DNA from: Chloroflexota bacterium
GTDB lineage: Bacteria; Chloroflexota; Dehalococcoidia; Lucifugimonadales; JACPQL01
Reading direction: 5' to 3'
DNA: 36,071 bases
Assembly (NCBI GenBank): GCA_016190445.1
Contig: JACPQL010000025.1
Coordinates: forward strand, 1 to 36,071
Below the pieces are notes generated by a model. That model worked only from the letters and a program-made list of their open reading frames with translations. It ran no database searches and was not told the DNA's origin. The translations under genes and the position numbers were made by a program. The stretch's first letter is position 1. Each line of letters begins with the position of its first letter. Shown piece after piece: positions 1 to 6,867 of the stretch.

Positions 1-112
1 GAAGAAGTGAGTTTCTGGGGACACCCCAGACCCCGGCAGGGGGCGGTGCCCCCTGCACCACCCAGGATGTAAACAGAGCCGAATGGCTTTTGGAGGGAGA
101 AGAGAGCAAGCC
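1..112. repeat. Intergenic palindromic repeat fragment at window edge
   Basis: No gene is seen here. The sequence carries the GGGGACACCCCAGACCCC-type module followed by a GGGGGCGGTGCCCCC hairpin. Closely similar 'gggggacacccccagaccccc' strings recur near 20500 and 36025, so this is one of the dispersed intergenic repeat modules of this genome. Function is unknown. Confidence 0.6.
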
Positions 113-574
113 TCAGGCGCTGGCTTGGGCCTCGTACTTGGAGGGGCACTTTACCAGGACCTGCTGCGCCTGGAAAACACCCCCAGAAGCGAAGTTGCCT
201 TCCAGCACCACCTGCGATTGCTCATTGAAGAAGAGGTCCGGCACCACACCCGTGTACACGGCAGGTAGCTCGCTGGTGCCGTCGGTGATCCTGAAACGGA
301 CCGTGGCCGTGCCCGCTTCCTGCTGGAAAGTGCCGGGCACCAGCGCCCCGCTCACCCTGACACTCTTCGGCAGACCCGCAGAGTCGCGGTCCAGCAGTTC
401 GCCCACAGTCAGATAGTAAACAGCCGCGCCTTGAAAGGCATTGAAGGCGAGGAAGCCCAGAGCGATGGCCACCACGACACCACCGATGAGGAGCTTCCTC
501 CATCCACCCAAAAGGGAAGGCGCCGGGCTGCCGGCGCCCTCGTCGTTCTCGGTATACGTCTCTGTGCTCTGCAT
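113..574 (-). CDS. ccmE: Cytochrome c maturation protein CcmE, Cys-type heme chaperone
   Basis: This is a 153-residue membrane-anchored periplasmic heme chaperone of cytochrome c biogenesis system I, which takes heme from CcmC/CcmAB and passes it to CcmF. After a short charged N-terminus, one hydrophobic helix (about residues 30-50, LLIGGVVVAIALGFLAF) anchors it, followed by an OB-fold beta domain with the typical 'VRVSGALVPGTF', 'FRITDG' and 'VVLEGNF' strands. The usual His-x-x-x-Tyr heme-attachment motif (HDENY) is replaced by C-P-S-K-Y near residue 142, the Cys-x-x-x-Tyr variant known from archaea and some bacteria. The ATG at 574 has an AAAGGG ribosome-binding site. No other ccm gene lies in the window; the gene seems to stand alone between repeat-rich spacers. 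Confidence 0.85.
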   Translation of the reverse strand: MQSTETYTENDEGAGSPAPSLLGGWRKLLIGGVVVAIALGFLAFNAFQGAAVYYLTVGELLDRDSAGLPKSVRVSGALVPGTFQQEAGTATVRFRITDGTSELPAVYTGVVPDLFFNEQSQVVLEGNFASGGVFQAQQVLVKCPSKYEAQASA

Positions 575-868
575 TGGCCCTTTCTGGAACCTGCCACCGA
601 CAATTTACCAACAACTAATGATAGCCGGGAGATGTCGTTCCTGTCTACGCCCCCAGGAATAGCGATTGCTCACCGTAGGGCGGGTTTCCCAACCTGCCCG
701 CCCCCGACGGTCGGGTTATCCCGACAGGTCGGGACGACCTACAGATTCAATCGCTGTTTTGGGGACGCCCTTCCCACCCAGCAGGCCGCTGAAAGGGGGT
801 CCATCGAGGCCCCGAGTGGGTCGGGTCGGAGCCCACCATGAGAGGTCATTCTCGGAGGAGGCGCGCAG
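575..868. repeat. Intergenic spacer with stacked palindromes
   Basis: A spacer of about 290 bases between two minus-strand genes. It holds a GGGCGGG / CCCGCCC inverted repeat (678-684 with 697-703) and two adjacent copies of CCCGAC-n-GTCGGG (703-715 and 720-733). The same CCCGACaaGTCGGG module recurs at 6486-6499. A reading frame crosses it on the plus strand, but its composition is that of repeats. No gene is supported. Confidence 0.6.
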
Positions 869-1603
869 CTACCTCGAAGCGGCGGGGGGCACCAGGCTGG
901 AGGGACAGATGTCCGCCAGGACGCACGCCTCACAGCGGGGACGGGGTGCCTTGCACACGCGCCTCCCGTGGGTGATCAGGTACACGTGCAGCGGGAACCT
1001 CCGCTCCGGCGGCACCGCCTCCTCCAGAACGCGGTGGGCTCGGTCCGCGTTCACCCCGGGCGCCACCAGCCCCAGGCGACGACTCACCCGGTGGACGTGG
1101 GTGTCCACGGGGAAGGCGGGCATCCCCAGGGAGAAGCACAGCACCACCGCCGCCGTCTTGGGGCCAACGCCTGGTAGCTGGCACAGCCACTCTTTGGCCT
1201 CCTCCAGCGGGAGTTCCTTCAGGAAAGAGAGGTCAAGAGAGCCTCGCATCTCCTGGATGCGCCGGAGAACCTCCCGGATGCGCGGCGCCTTGACGCGAGA
1301 AAGCCCCCCGACATAAATGAGCCGCCCGATCTCCTCTGGGCTGGCCTGTGCTACGCGCTCCCAGGAGCCGAAGGCATCCAGCAGGTTGCAGAAAGCCCTC
1401 TTAGCGTTCACGTCAGAGGTGTGCTGGGAGAGCACGGTCAACACCAACTCTGAGATGGGGTCGTAGCGGGGAACCCACCGGATGGCGCCGTACTCGCGCT
1501 CCAGCCGCTCGTACACCTGGCCCACACTGGCAGCAGGGCGGCCCTGGGTGAGGGGCAGTCGAAGCGCGGCGGACCGCCGGGGGCGCTTACCGGCCTGAGG
1601 CAT
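869..1603 (-). CDS. nth: Endonuclease III (HhH-GPD DNA glycosylase/AP lyase)
   Basis: Base-excision-repair bifunctional glycosylase that removes oxidised pyrimidines and cuts the abasic site. The 244-residue protein has the helix-hairpin-helix LPGVGPKTAAVVL with catalytic Lys149, the catalytic Asp167 in FPVDTHVHR, and a C-terminal [4Fe-4S] cluster motif C217-x6-C224-x2-C227-x5-C233. It is somewhat longer than E. coli Nth because of a basic N-terminal extension of about 25 residues. Its start codon overlaps the end of the upstream phosphatase gene by 17 bases, suggesting one transcript. A GGAAG sequence lies before the ATG; an internal GTG (Val27) is a possible alternative start. Confidence 0.93.
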   Translation of the reverse strand: MPQAGKRPRRSAALRLPLTQGRPAASVGQVYERLEREYGAIRWVPRYDPISELVLTVLSQHTSDVNAKRAFCNLLDAFGSWERVAQASPEEIGRLIYVGGLSRVKAPRIREVLRRIQEMRGSLDLSFLKELPLEEAKEWLCQLPGVGPKTAAVVLCFSLGMPAFPVDTHVHRVSRRLGLVAPGVNADRAHRVLEEAVPPERRFPLHVYLITHGRRVCKAPRPRCEACVLADICPSSLVPPAASR

Positions 1604-2207
1604 CGGCCACTTCCAGGTGGCAGCCGTCGTTCAAGGCGACGAGGACCTGGTTGCCCTGGCCCACCTGCGCCACGGTGAGAGAGCCGGGCTCCGTCTCCAC
1701 CTGCTGGTGATGGGAGTCGTCCAGGCCCAGCACGGAGCACACCACCGTCCTGATGGGCGAGTCGTGGGTGACGATGGCCACCGTCTCCTCGGGGTGCCGC
1801 TCCAGAACCTCCTGTATCACAGCCATCACTCGCTGGCGCAGGTCAGAGAGGCTCTCACCTCCCGGGAACCGCACCGTGTGGGGCGCCTCCTCCCACTGAC
1901 GGAACAGGTCAGGGGCTGACTCCCGCGCCGCCTCAAAGGTGCTGCCGCTCCACTGCCCGTAGTCCAGGTCCAACAGCCCTTCCCGGATGTTCACCTCCAC
2001 GTTCAGGGCTTGCGCCAGTACCTCGGCGGTCTTGCGGGTTCGCGCCGACGGGCTGGCGTAGATTGCAGCCACCCTCTCCCTCTGAAGGCGCAGCGCCAGC
2101 GCCTCCACGTCCCGCCGTCCCTTGGGCGTGAGCTGGCCCCCGCCCTGGGTGCGTCCCTGGACGTTCCATTCGGTCTGGCCGTGGCGGACAAGCAGAAGAC
2201 GAACCAT
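1587..2207 (-). CDS. Histidine phosphatase family protein (phosphoglycerate mutase-like)
   Basis: A 206-residue branch-1 histidine phosphatase. The phospho-acceptor motif is LLLVRHGQTEWN at residues 4-15 (RHG histidine). The second catalytic histidine is in VAIVTHDSPIR near residue 147, the acid residue lies in the LLDLDYGQWSG segment, and YASPSARTRKTAE supplies the conserved Arg. The family includes cofactor-dependent phosphoglycerate mutase, alpha-ribazole phosphatase (CobC) and broad phosphatases. The DYGQWSG segment matches the phosphatase/CobC side rather than true mutases, but the substrate cannot be read from sequence. It is first in a likely two-gene unit with nth and divergent from the dehydrogenase genes. 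Confidence 0.9.
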   Translation of the reverse strand: MVRLLLVRHGQTEWNVQGRTQGGGQLTPKGRRDVEALALRLQRERVAAIYASPSARTRKTAEVLAQALNVEVNIREGLLDLDYGQWSGSTFEAARESAPDLFRQWEEAPHTVRFPGGESLSDLRQRVMAVIQEVLERHPEETVAIVTHDSPIRTVVCSVLGLDDSHHQQVETEPGSLTVAQVGQGNQVLVALNDGCHLEVADASGR

Positions 2208-2369
2208 AGCAAGGCGCCATTCTAGCAGCGGGGCAGGGGCCTCACAAGCACGGCGCGAGGGGGCTTTCCCTGCTGCTCCTCACGGGTGGCGCGACGTGCT
2301 ATCATGGGGCGGCGCGGGCACAGGTGGGCCCGCCTTTGGTCCATCATGGCAACCCAGTAAGGAGGAGAG

Positions 2370-3461
2370 ATGAAAGCGTGGCAGTTCCACACCCTGGAGG
2401 ACTGGCGTCTTGAGGATGTACCGGACCCCAAACCTGGCCCGGGCGAGGTGGTGGTACGGGTCCGGGTGGTGCAGCCCAGTGTCACCGAGGTGGTCCGCCG
2501 CGCACTGGGGCCAACTCCGGGTGTGGACAAGATACCGCAGTTGCTGAAGGAGAGAGCGCCGAGGCGCTTCTTTGGCCACGAGTGGTCCGGGGACGTGGTG
2601 GCCGTGGGGCAAGGCGTTACCGCCTTCAAGCCGGGAGAGCGGGTGGCCGCTATCACCTCCCGGCCGCCCTGCCGCAAGTGCTACTTCTGCCGCGAGGGCA
2701 AGGAGGAGCTTTGTCACACTGGCGGCCAGGTGGGGATAGACATCCCGGGCTGCTTTGCCCAGTACGCCGCCCTGCCGCAGGACTGCATCATACACATCCC
2801 TGACAGCCTGGACTACAACGAAGGGGCCACCATCCAGCCCCTCCACACCTGCATGACCTCCGTGTCGGTGGCCAACATCGAGCTGGGGGACACCATCGCT
2901 ATCCTGGGGCAGGGGGTCATGGGCCTGGGGACCTTGCAGATAGCGCGGGCCAGCGGGGCCGGCACCATCATCACCACCGACATCCGGGACGCCAACATCA
3001 AGCTCTCCAGGCAACTGGGTGCGGACCACGTGATTAACGCCGCCAAGGATGACCCTGTGGCCGCGATACGCGAGCTTACTGGGGGCGTTGGGCCGGACAT
3101 AGTCTACGACGCCGCCTCTGGTAGCCCGGAGCAGGGCCTCTCCGGCTTCGAGACCTTCAAGCAGGCGGTCCAGGTGGTGCGGGACGCGGGCAAAGTGGTC
3201 CAGATCGCCCTGGTGACGGGCCCCCTCCCGGTGGAGACAGGCTTTGTCCGCAGGAAGAACATCCAGCTCATGTGGCCGGGCAGCATACCCCACAAGCAGG
3301 AGCGCCACATCGTCTATTTGGTCTCCACCGGCAGGGTAACCCCCAAGCTCCTCATCAACAAGACGTTGAAGGGGCTGGAGAACGCGCCGGAGGCGTTCAC
3401 TATTACCGGCAACAAGGCGGCCTACGGCGCCATCAACCCGTGCCAGGTCGTCGTCGCGTAG
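2370..3461 (+). CDS. Zinc-binding alcohol dehydrogenase family protein (tandem copy 1)
   Basis: A 363-residue medium-chain dehydrogenase/reductase, threonine/sorbitol-dehydrogenase-like. The N-terminal GroES-like domain (about 1-150) keeps the structural-zinc lobe C-x2-C-x2-C-x7-C (CRKCYFCREGKEELC) and the GHE motif (FFGHEWSG). The Rossmann domain has AILGQGVMGLG for NAD(P) binding followed by TTDIRD. The first catalytic-zinc ligand, usually Cys in GICGTD, is Ser here (VVQPSVTEV). The usual Glu of EPLA is Gln (IQPLHT). Catalytic zinc binding is therefore doubtful while the structural zinc should remain. The ATG has a strong GGAGGAGA site. It is followed by a second copy of nearly the same protein and by an aldolase, so a shared catabolic role is plausible; the substrate is unknown. 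Confidence 0.85.
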   Translation: MKAWQFHTLEDWRLEDVPDPKPGPGEVVVRVRVVQPSVTEVVRRALGPTPGVDKIPQLLKERAPRRFFGHEWSGDVVAVGQGVTAFKPGERVAAITSRPPCRKCYFCREGKEELCHTGGQVGIDIPGCFAQYAALPQDCIIHIPDSLDYNEGATIQPLHTCMTSVSVANIELGDTIAILGQGVMGLGTLQIARASGAGTIITTDIRDANIKLSRQLGADHVINAAKDDPVAAIRELTGGVGPDIVYDAASGSPEQGLSGFETFKQAVQVVRDAGKVVQIALVTGPLPVETGFVRRKNIQLMWPGSIPHKQERHIVYLVSTGRVTPKLLINKTLKGLENAPEAFTITGNKAAYGAINPCQVVVA

Positions 3462-3716
3462 CCCTGCCTGAGAACGCCCGCTCGCCCTTCGACAGGTCCG
3501 ACTTTGTCGCGACTCTCGACGGAGTCGGAGCTCATGGTGAGCGGGGGGAATTCGCTCATGATGAGCTTGCCTGCCCTGAGCGAAGTCGAAGGGTCGAACC
3601 ATGAGCCATTCTCATGGACGATGGCGGACCTGAATGGTTCGTGAGCAACTACTAGGGTAGACGAAGGGCGACGCAGACGCGCGCGTGTCCGCCATGGCAA
3701 TGCTGAAGGAGGAAGG
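3462..3716. repeat. Intergenic repeat block between the tandem dehydrogenases
   Basis: A spacer of 255 bases. Outer arms CCCTTCGAC (3485-3493) and GTCGAAGGG (3585-3593) form a long palindrome. Inside it lies a TCCGACTTTGTCGCGACTCT module (from 3497) closely related to the segment inserted at 25265-25306. The remainder carries GCTCATGATGAGC and a strong AGGAGGAAGG ribosome-binding site for the next gene. No gene is supported. Confidence 0.65.
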
Positions 3717-4808
3717 ATGAAAGCGTGGCAGTTCTACACCCTGGAGGACTGGCGGCTCGAGGAGGTCCCTGACCCCAAGCCCGGCCCCGGCGAGGTGGTG
3801 CTGCGCATCCGCGTGGTGCAGCCCAGCGTCACCGAGGTGATTCGCCGCAACCTGGGCCCCACCACGGGCGTGGACAAGCTGGCGGCCCTCATCCGGGACA
3901 AGGCGCCAGTGCGGCTCTTCGGCCACGAATACGCGGGGGAGGTGGTAGCCGTGGGGAAGGGCGTCACCACCTTCAAGCAGGGGGACCGGGTGGCTGCCAT
4001 CCGCTCCAGGCCGCCCTGCCGCCAGTGTGGCTTCTGCCTCTCCGGCCAGGAGGAGATGTGCCACAAGGGCCCTCTGGTGGGCCAGGAGATTCCGGGCTGC
4101 TTCGCCCAGTACGCCGCCCTGCCCGTGGAGTGCCTCATGAAGATACCGGACAGCGTCTCCTTCCAGGAGGGGGCCACTGTCCAGCCGCTCCACACCTGCA
4201 TGGCCTCCGTAATCTGTGCCAACATCCCCATTGGGGAGACCATAGCTATCCTGGGGCAGGGGATCATCGGCACGGGCATCATGCAAATAGCGCGGGCCAG
4301 CGGGGCCGGCACTATCATCACCTCCGATATCCGGGACACCAATATCAAGCTCTCCAAGCAACTGGGGGCTGACCACGTGATCAACGCCTCCAAGGACGAC
4401 CCGGTGGCGGCCATAAGGAAGCTGACCGGTGGCACGGGCCCCACCATCGTCTTCGACGCCGCATCGGGGAGCCCGGAGCAGGGCCTCTCCGGATTCGAGA
4501 CCTTCAAGCAGGCGGTGGACCTGGTCCGGGATGGTGGAAGGGTGGTCCAGCCCGCCCTGGTGAGCGGCCCCCTTCCTGTGGAAACGACCCAGGTGCGCAT
4601 GAAGAGCATCCAGCTCATATGGCCCGGCGGCATACCCCGCCACTACGAGGAGCACATCGTTCACCTGCTGGCCACAGGGAGACTGAACCCCAAACTCGCC
4701 ATCAACAAGACGGTACAGGGCATAGACAAGGTGCCGGAGGCCTTCACCATCACTGGCAACAAGGCCGCCTATGGCGCCATCAACCCCTGCCAGATCATCA
4801 TGAGCTAG
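3717..4808 (+). CDS. Zinc-binding alcohol dehydrogenase family protein (tandem copy 2)
   Basis: A 363-residue paralogue of the preceding gene, same length and collinear throughout, so a tandem duplication. It keeps the structural zinc motif CRQCGFCLSGQEEMC, LFGHEYAG and the nucleotide motif AILGQGIIGTG with TSDIRD. It shares the VVQPSVTEV substitution of the first catalytic-zinc Cys and the Gln in VQPLHT. The shared loss means both substitutions predate the duplication. Differences cluster in the middle and in the substrate-side loop near residue 285 (VETTQVRMKSIQLIWPGG versus VETGFVRRKNIQLMWPGS), which suggests substrate divergence. The ATG follows AAGGAGGAAGG. The aldolase starts 42 bases downstream on the same strand. 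Confidence 0.85.
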   Translation: MKAWQFYTLEDWRLEEVPDPKPGPGEVVLRIRVVQPSVTEVIRRNLGPTTGVDKLAALIRDKAPVRLFGHEYAGEVVAVGKGVTTFKQGDRVAAIRSRPPCRQCGFCLSGQEEMCHKGPLVGQEIPGCFAQYAALPVECLMKIPDSVSFQEGATVQPLHTCMASVICANIPIGETIAILGQGIIGTGIMQIARASGAGTIITSDIRDTNIKLSKQLGADHVINASKDDPVAAIRKLTGGTGPTIVFDAASGSPEQGLSGFETFKQAVDLVRDGGRVVQPALVSGPLPVETTQVRMKSIQLIWPGGIPRHYEEHIVHLLATGRLNPKLAINKTVQGIDKVPEAFTITGNKAAYGAINPCQIIMS

Positions 4809-4850
4809 TGGGCCATCGGCCAGCCCCTGTGCGGGGCAAGGAGAGAGACA

Positions 4851-5573
4851 ATGCTCAGACCCAATCAGGTCAAGGCCAGCATCCACGCAGGCAAGAAGGT
4901 CTACGGCTTCACGCTTCCATTTTCCTGCGCGCCCATCGTCGAGATGATGGGTCATCTGGGCTTTGACTTCGTGATGGTGGATGCGGAGCACGGCCCCTTC
5001 ACGCCGGAGTCCGCTGAGGACATGTTCCGCGCCGCCGATGCATCGGGGCTGACACCCCTGGTGCGGGTGCCCAACAAGGAGGAGTCCACCATACTCAGGT
5101 TCCTTGACCGCGGCGCGGCTGGCATCCAGGCCCCCCACGTCAACACCCGCGCCGAGGCGGAGCAGGTGGTGCAGGCGGTGAAATACTTCCCGCTGGGTAA
5201 GCGGGGCTTGGGATCGCACCGCGCCGGCACCTTCGACACCGCGCTCTCCCGCGCCCAGTACGTGGAACGGGCCAATAGTGAGACCATGATCATCGTGCAA
5301 CTGGAGGAGGTGGAGGCACTGAACAACCTGGACAGCATCCTGAAGGTGGACCAGATTGACGCCTTCGCCTTCGGGGCCAACGACCTCTCCCAGTCCATGG
5401 GGTTTCCCGGCGACGCCAGCAACCCAAAGGTGGTGGAGGCCATTCGGAAGGCTTCGGACAAGATCCGGGCGGCTGGCAGGCTAGTGTCGCCGGAGATGCT
5501 GGTCCACGTAGGGGTCCCCAACCTGCTGGCAGGCGCGGCCAGGGAGTTCCTGGCCAAGGCCAAGGGGAAATAG
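4851..5573 (+). CDS. HpcH/HpaI aldolase family protein
   Basis: A 240-residue class II pyruvate aldolase of the HpcH/HpaI type, cleaving or forming 4-hydroxy-2-oxo acids with a divalent metal. Canonical residues are present: the histidine in VDAEHGPFTP (near residue 45), the arginine in LVRVPN, the metal-binding Glu in IVQLEEVEAL and the Asp in FGANDLSQSMG. The triosephosphate-isomerase-type barrel is essentially full length. It starts at an ATG with an AAGGAGAGAGA site, 42 bases after the second dehydrogenase, and is probably co-transcribed with the dehydrogenase pair. An aldolase paired with dehydrogenases suggests breakdown of a hydroxy- or oxo-acid; the exact substrate is unknown. Confidence 0.88.
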   Translation: MLRPNQVKASIHAGKKVYGFTLPFSCAPIVEMMGHLGFDFVMVDAEHGPFTPESAEDMFRAADASGLTPLVRVPNKEESTILRFLDRGAAGIQAPHVNTRAEAEQVVQAVKYFPLGKRGLGSHRAGTFDTALSRAQYVERANSETMIIVQLEEVEALNNLDSILKVDQIDAFAFGANDLSQSMGFPGDASNPKVVEAIRKASDKIRAAGRLVSPEMLVHVGVPNLLAGAAREFLAKAKGK

Positions 5574-5589
5574 ACAGGCGGCACCCACT

Positions 5590-5690
5590 AACAGGCTGCT
5601 GGAAAAGGCACAAGGCCTTTTCCAGCAGCTTCACCCCGCCCCCGATGGGGAAGGGGGCCATCGCTGAAAAACTCCGTTTTCAGCGACCTG
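5590..5690. repeat. Double-hairpin intergenic repeat, copy 1
   Basis: The first hairpin has perfect 15-base arms GCTGCTGGAAAAGGC (5595-5609) and GCCTTTTCCAGCAGC (5615-5629). A spacer TTCACCCCGCCCCCGATGGG follows, then a second hairpin CGCTGAAAA / TTTTCAGCG (5662-5670 with 5677-5685). The whole arrangement recurs in inverted orientation at 27520-27620. It may also end transcription of the aldolase operon. Confidence 0.85.
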
Positions 5691-5708
5691 CTAATCGAGG
5701 GTCGCACC

Positions 5709-6410
5709 ATGGTGGCGACTGTAAATGTAAAGAGGGGGAACCACGGCAACCTGTTCCTGGTGACCAGTGACCGCGCCCTGCGACGCCGAATACTGGCCGC
5801 CTGCGCCGAAGTGGACGACCTGGTGCCCATTGGGGCCAGCACCAGCGTGGAGCGGGCCCTCCCTGCGCCCCCACTGGAGCCAGTGGACGTGGTCCTGGTG
5901 AAGCTGGCCCTTCCCATGAGCCGCCAGGCCTACGCCGCCCGCGCCTTCCGGGATGCACCGTGGAGCGCCTCCGTTGTGGCCATCTCCGACCGCGGAGAGG
6001 ACGACGCGGCGCTCTTCACGGCCATTCGGATTGGCGCTGCCGCCTTCGTGGCGGCGGACTCGCCGCCGGAATACCTGGTTAGCATGGTGCGACGAGTGCT
6101 GGCTGGCGAGTTCCCCATCCAGTACAGCCTCCTCAACAGCCCCACCGTGGCAGGCCAGCTCCTGCGCTACTTCCGAGAGGCCTACCTCTCCTTCGTCCCC
6201 GCCGCCCCTGGCCCCCTCTCCCAGCGGGACCTGGAAATCCTGGGCCTTGTGGCCGCCGGGTGCAGCAACAAGGAGATCGCCGGCCAGCTCTCTCTCGGCG
6301 TTCAGACGGTGAAGAACCGCATAACGGGCATCCTCCACAGCATCCAGGCCCAGGACCGGGCTCACGCCGCCGTTCTGGCGCTGCGCCACGGGTGGCTCAT
6401 GATGCGGTAG
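5709..6410 (+). CDS. LuxR/NarL-type regulator with degenerate receiver domain
   Basis: A 233-residue protein with a receiver-like N-terminal domain (about 12-130) and a C-terminal LuxR-type helix-turn-helix (LSQRDLEILGLVAAGCSNKEIA then VQTVKNRITGIL, about 170-230). The receiver lacks its phosphorylation residues. The acidic pair after strand 1 reads LVTSDR, the phospho-acceptor position is Lys (VDVVLVKLALP), and the conserved Lys is Ala (GAAAFVAAD). It is therefore unlikely to work by Asp phosphorylation. A homologue with the same arrangement lies at 12715-13467. No sensor kinase is adjacent. The start is an ATG with a GAGGG stretch upstream; it is separated from the aldolase by a repeat. Confidence 0.85.
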   Translation: MVATVNVKRGNHGNLFLVTSDRALRRRILAACAEVDDLVPIGASTSVERALPAPPLEPVDVVLVKLALPMSRQAYAARAFRDAPWSASVVAISDRGEDDAALFTAIRIGAAAFVAADSPPEYLVSMVRRVLAGEFPIQYSLLNSPTVAGQLLRYFREAYLSFVPAAPGPLSQRDLEILGLVAAGCSNKEIAGQLSLGVQTVKNRITGILHSIQAQDRAHAAVLALRHGWLMMR

Positions 6411-6867
6411 CTATCCTCGTTGTCAGGAGCGAGGAGGGACCCAAGAACCGAGGGCTTAGCAAGGTGATGAAAAAGGGAGTGCAGCCCCGACAAGTCGGGA
6501 TTGCCGGGGGTCTCTACCGAGGGGGTTTCTTGAACCCCCTCGGAACTCCCCCAGGGGGAAGCCCTGAAGGGGGACAGAGTCCCCCTTCAGGAACTCTTGG
6601 GGTGTCCCCAAGGTATAATCTCTACCCCTGGCCACAGCCCATCCCGAGAGCTCGGCGAAGGAAAAGGGGACGGGGGCATGACCGAAAAGGCCTTTTCATC
6701 ACCAAGTACTAAGTTGCATAATTTAGCGTAATAAGGCTCGCCCTAACGCCGCTCACCCTGAGCTTGTCGAAGGGCGAGCGGCTCATGGTTCGACAGGCTC
6801 ACCATGAGCGGAGTCATGTAACGGTCTTTTTCGCAACCTAGTACTAGCTGAGCAGAAAGGCTTGAGC
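6411..6867. repeat. Intergenic repeat-rich spacer, 457 bases
   Basis: No gene is supported. The spacer carries CCCGACaaGTCGGG (6486-6499) and nested G/C-rich palindromes (GAGGGGGTTTCTTGAACCCCCTC; CTGAAGGGGGacagagTCCCCCTTCAG). A large inverted pair CCGCTCACCCTGAGCTTGTC (from 6749) and its mirror ending ACCATGAGCGG (6789-6811) has arms of 23 bases. A TATAAT at 6614 has no credible -35 at the right distance. The malic enzyme ribosome-binding site AGAAAGG is at the end. Confidence 0.65.

Noticed and set aside
2280-3602. Minus-strand open frame of 440 codons opposite the first dehydrogenase
   Set aside because: Antisense shadow in GC-rich DNA; no start signal or domain.
3612-5300. Long minus-strand open frame of 562 codons opposite the dehydrogenase and aldolase genes
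   Set aside because: It is the antisense shadow of well-supported plus-strand genes; the translation is His/Gly/Arg-rich with no family features.
6590-6620. TATAAT at 6614 as promoter of the malic enzyme gene
   Set aside because: No -35-like hexamer at 16-18 bases, and more than 200 bases of repeats separate it from the gene.
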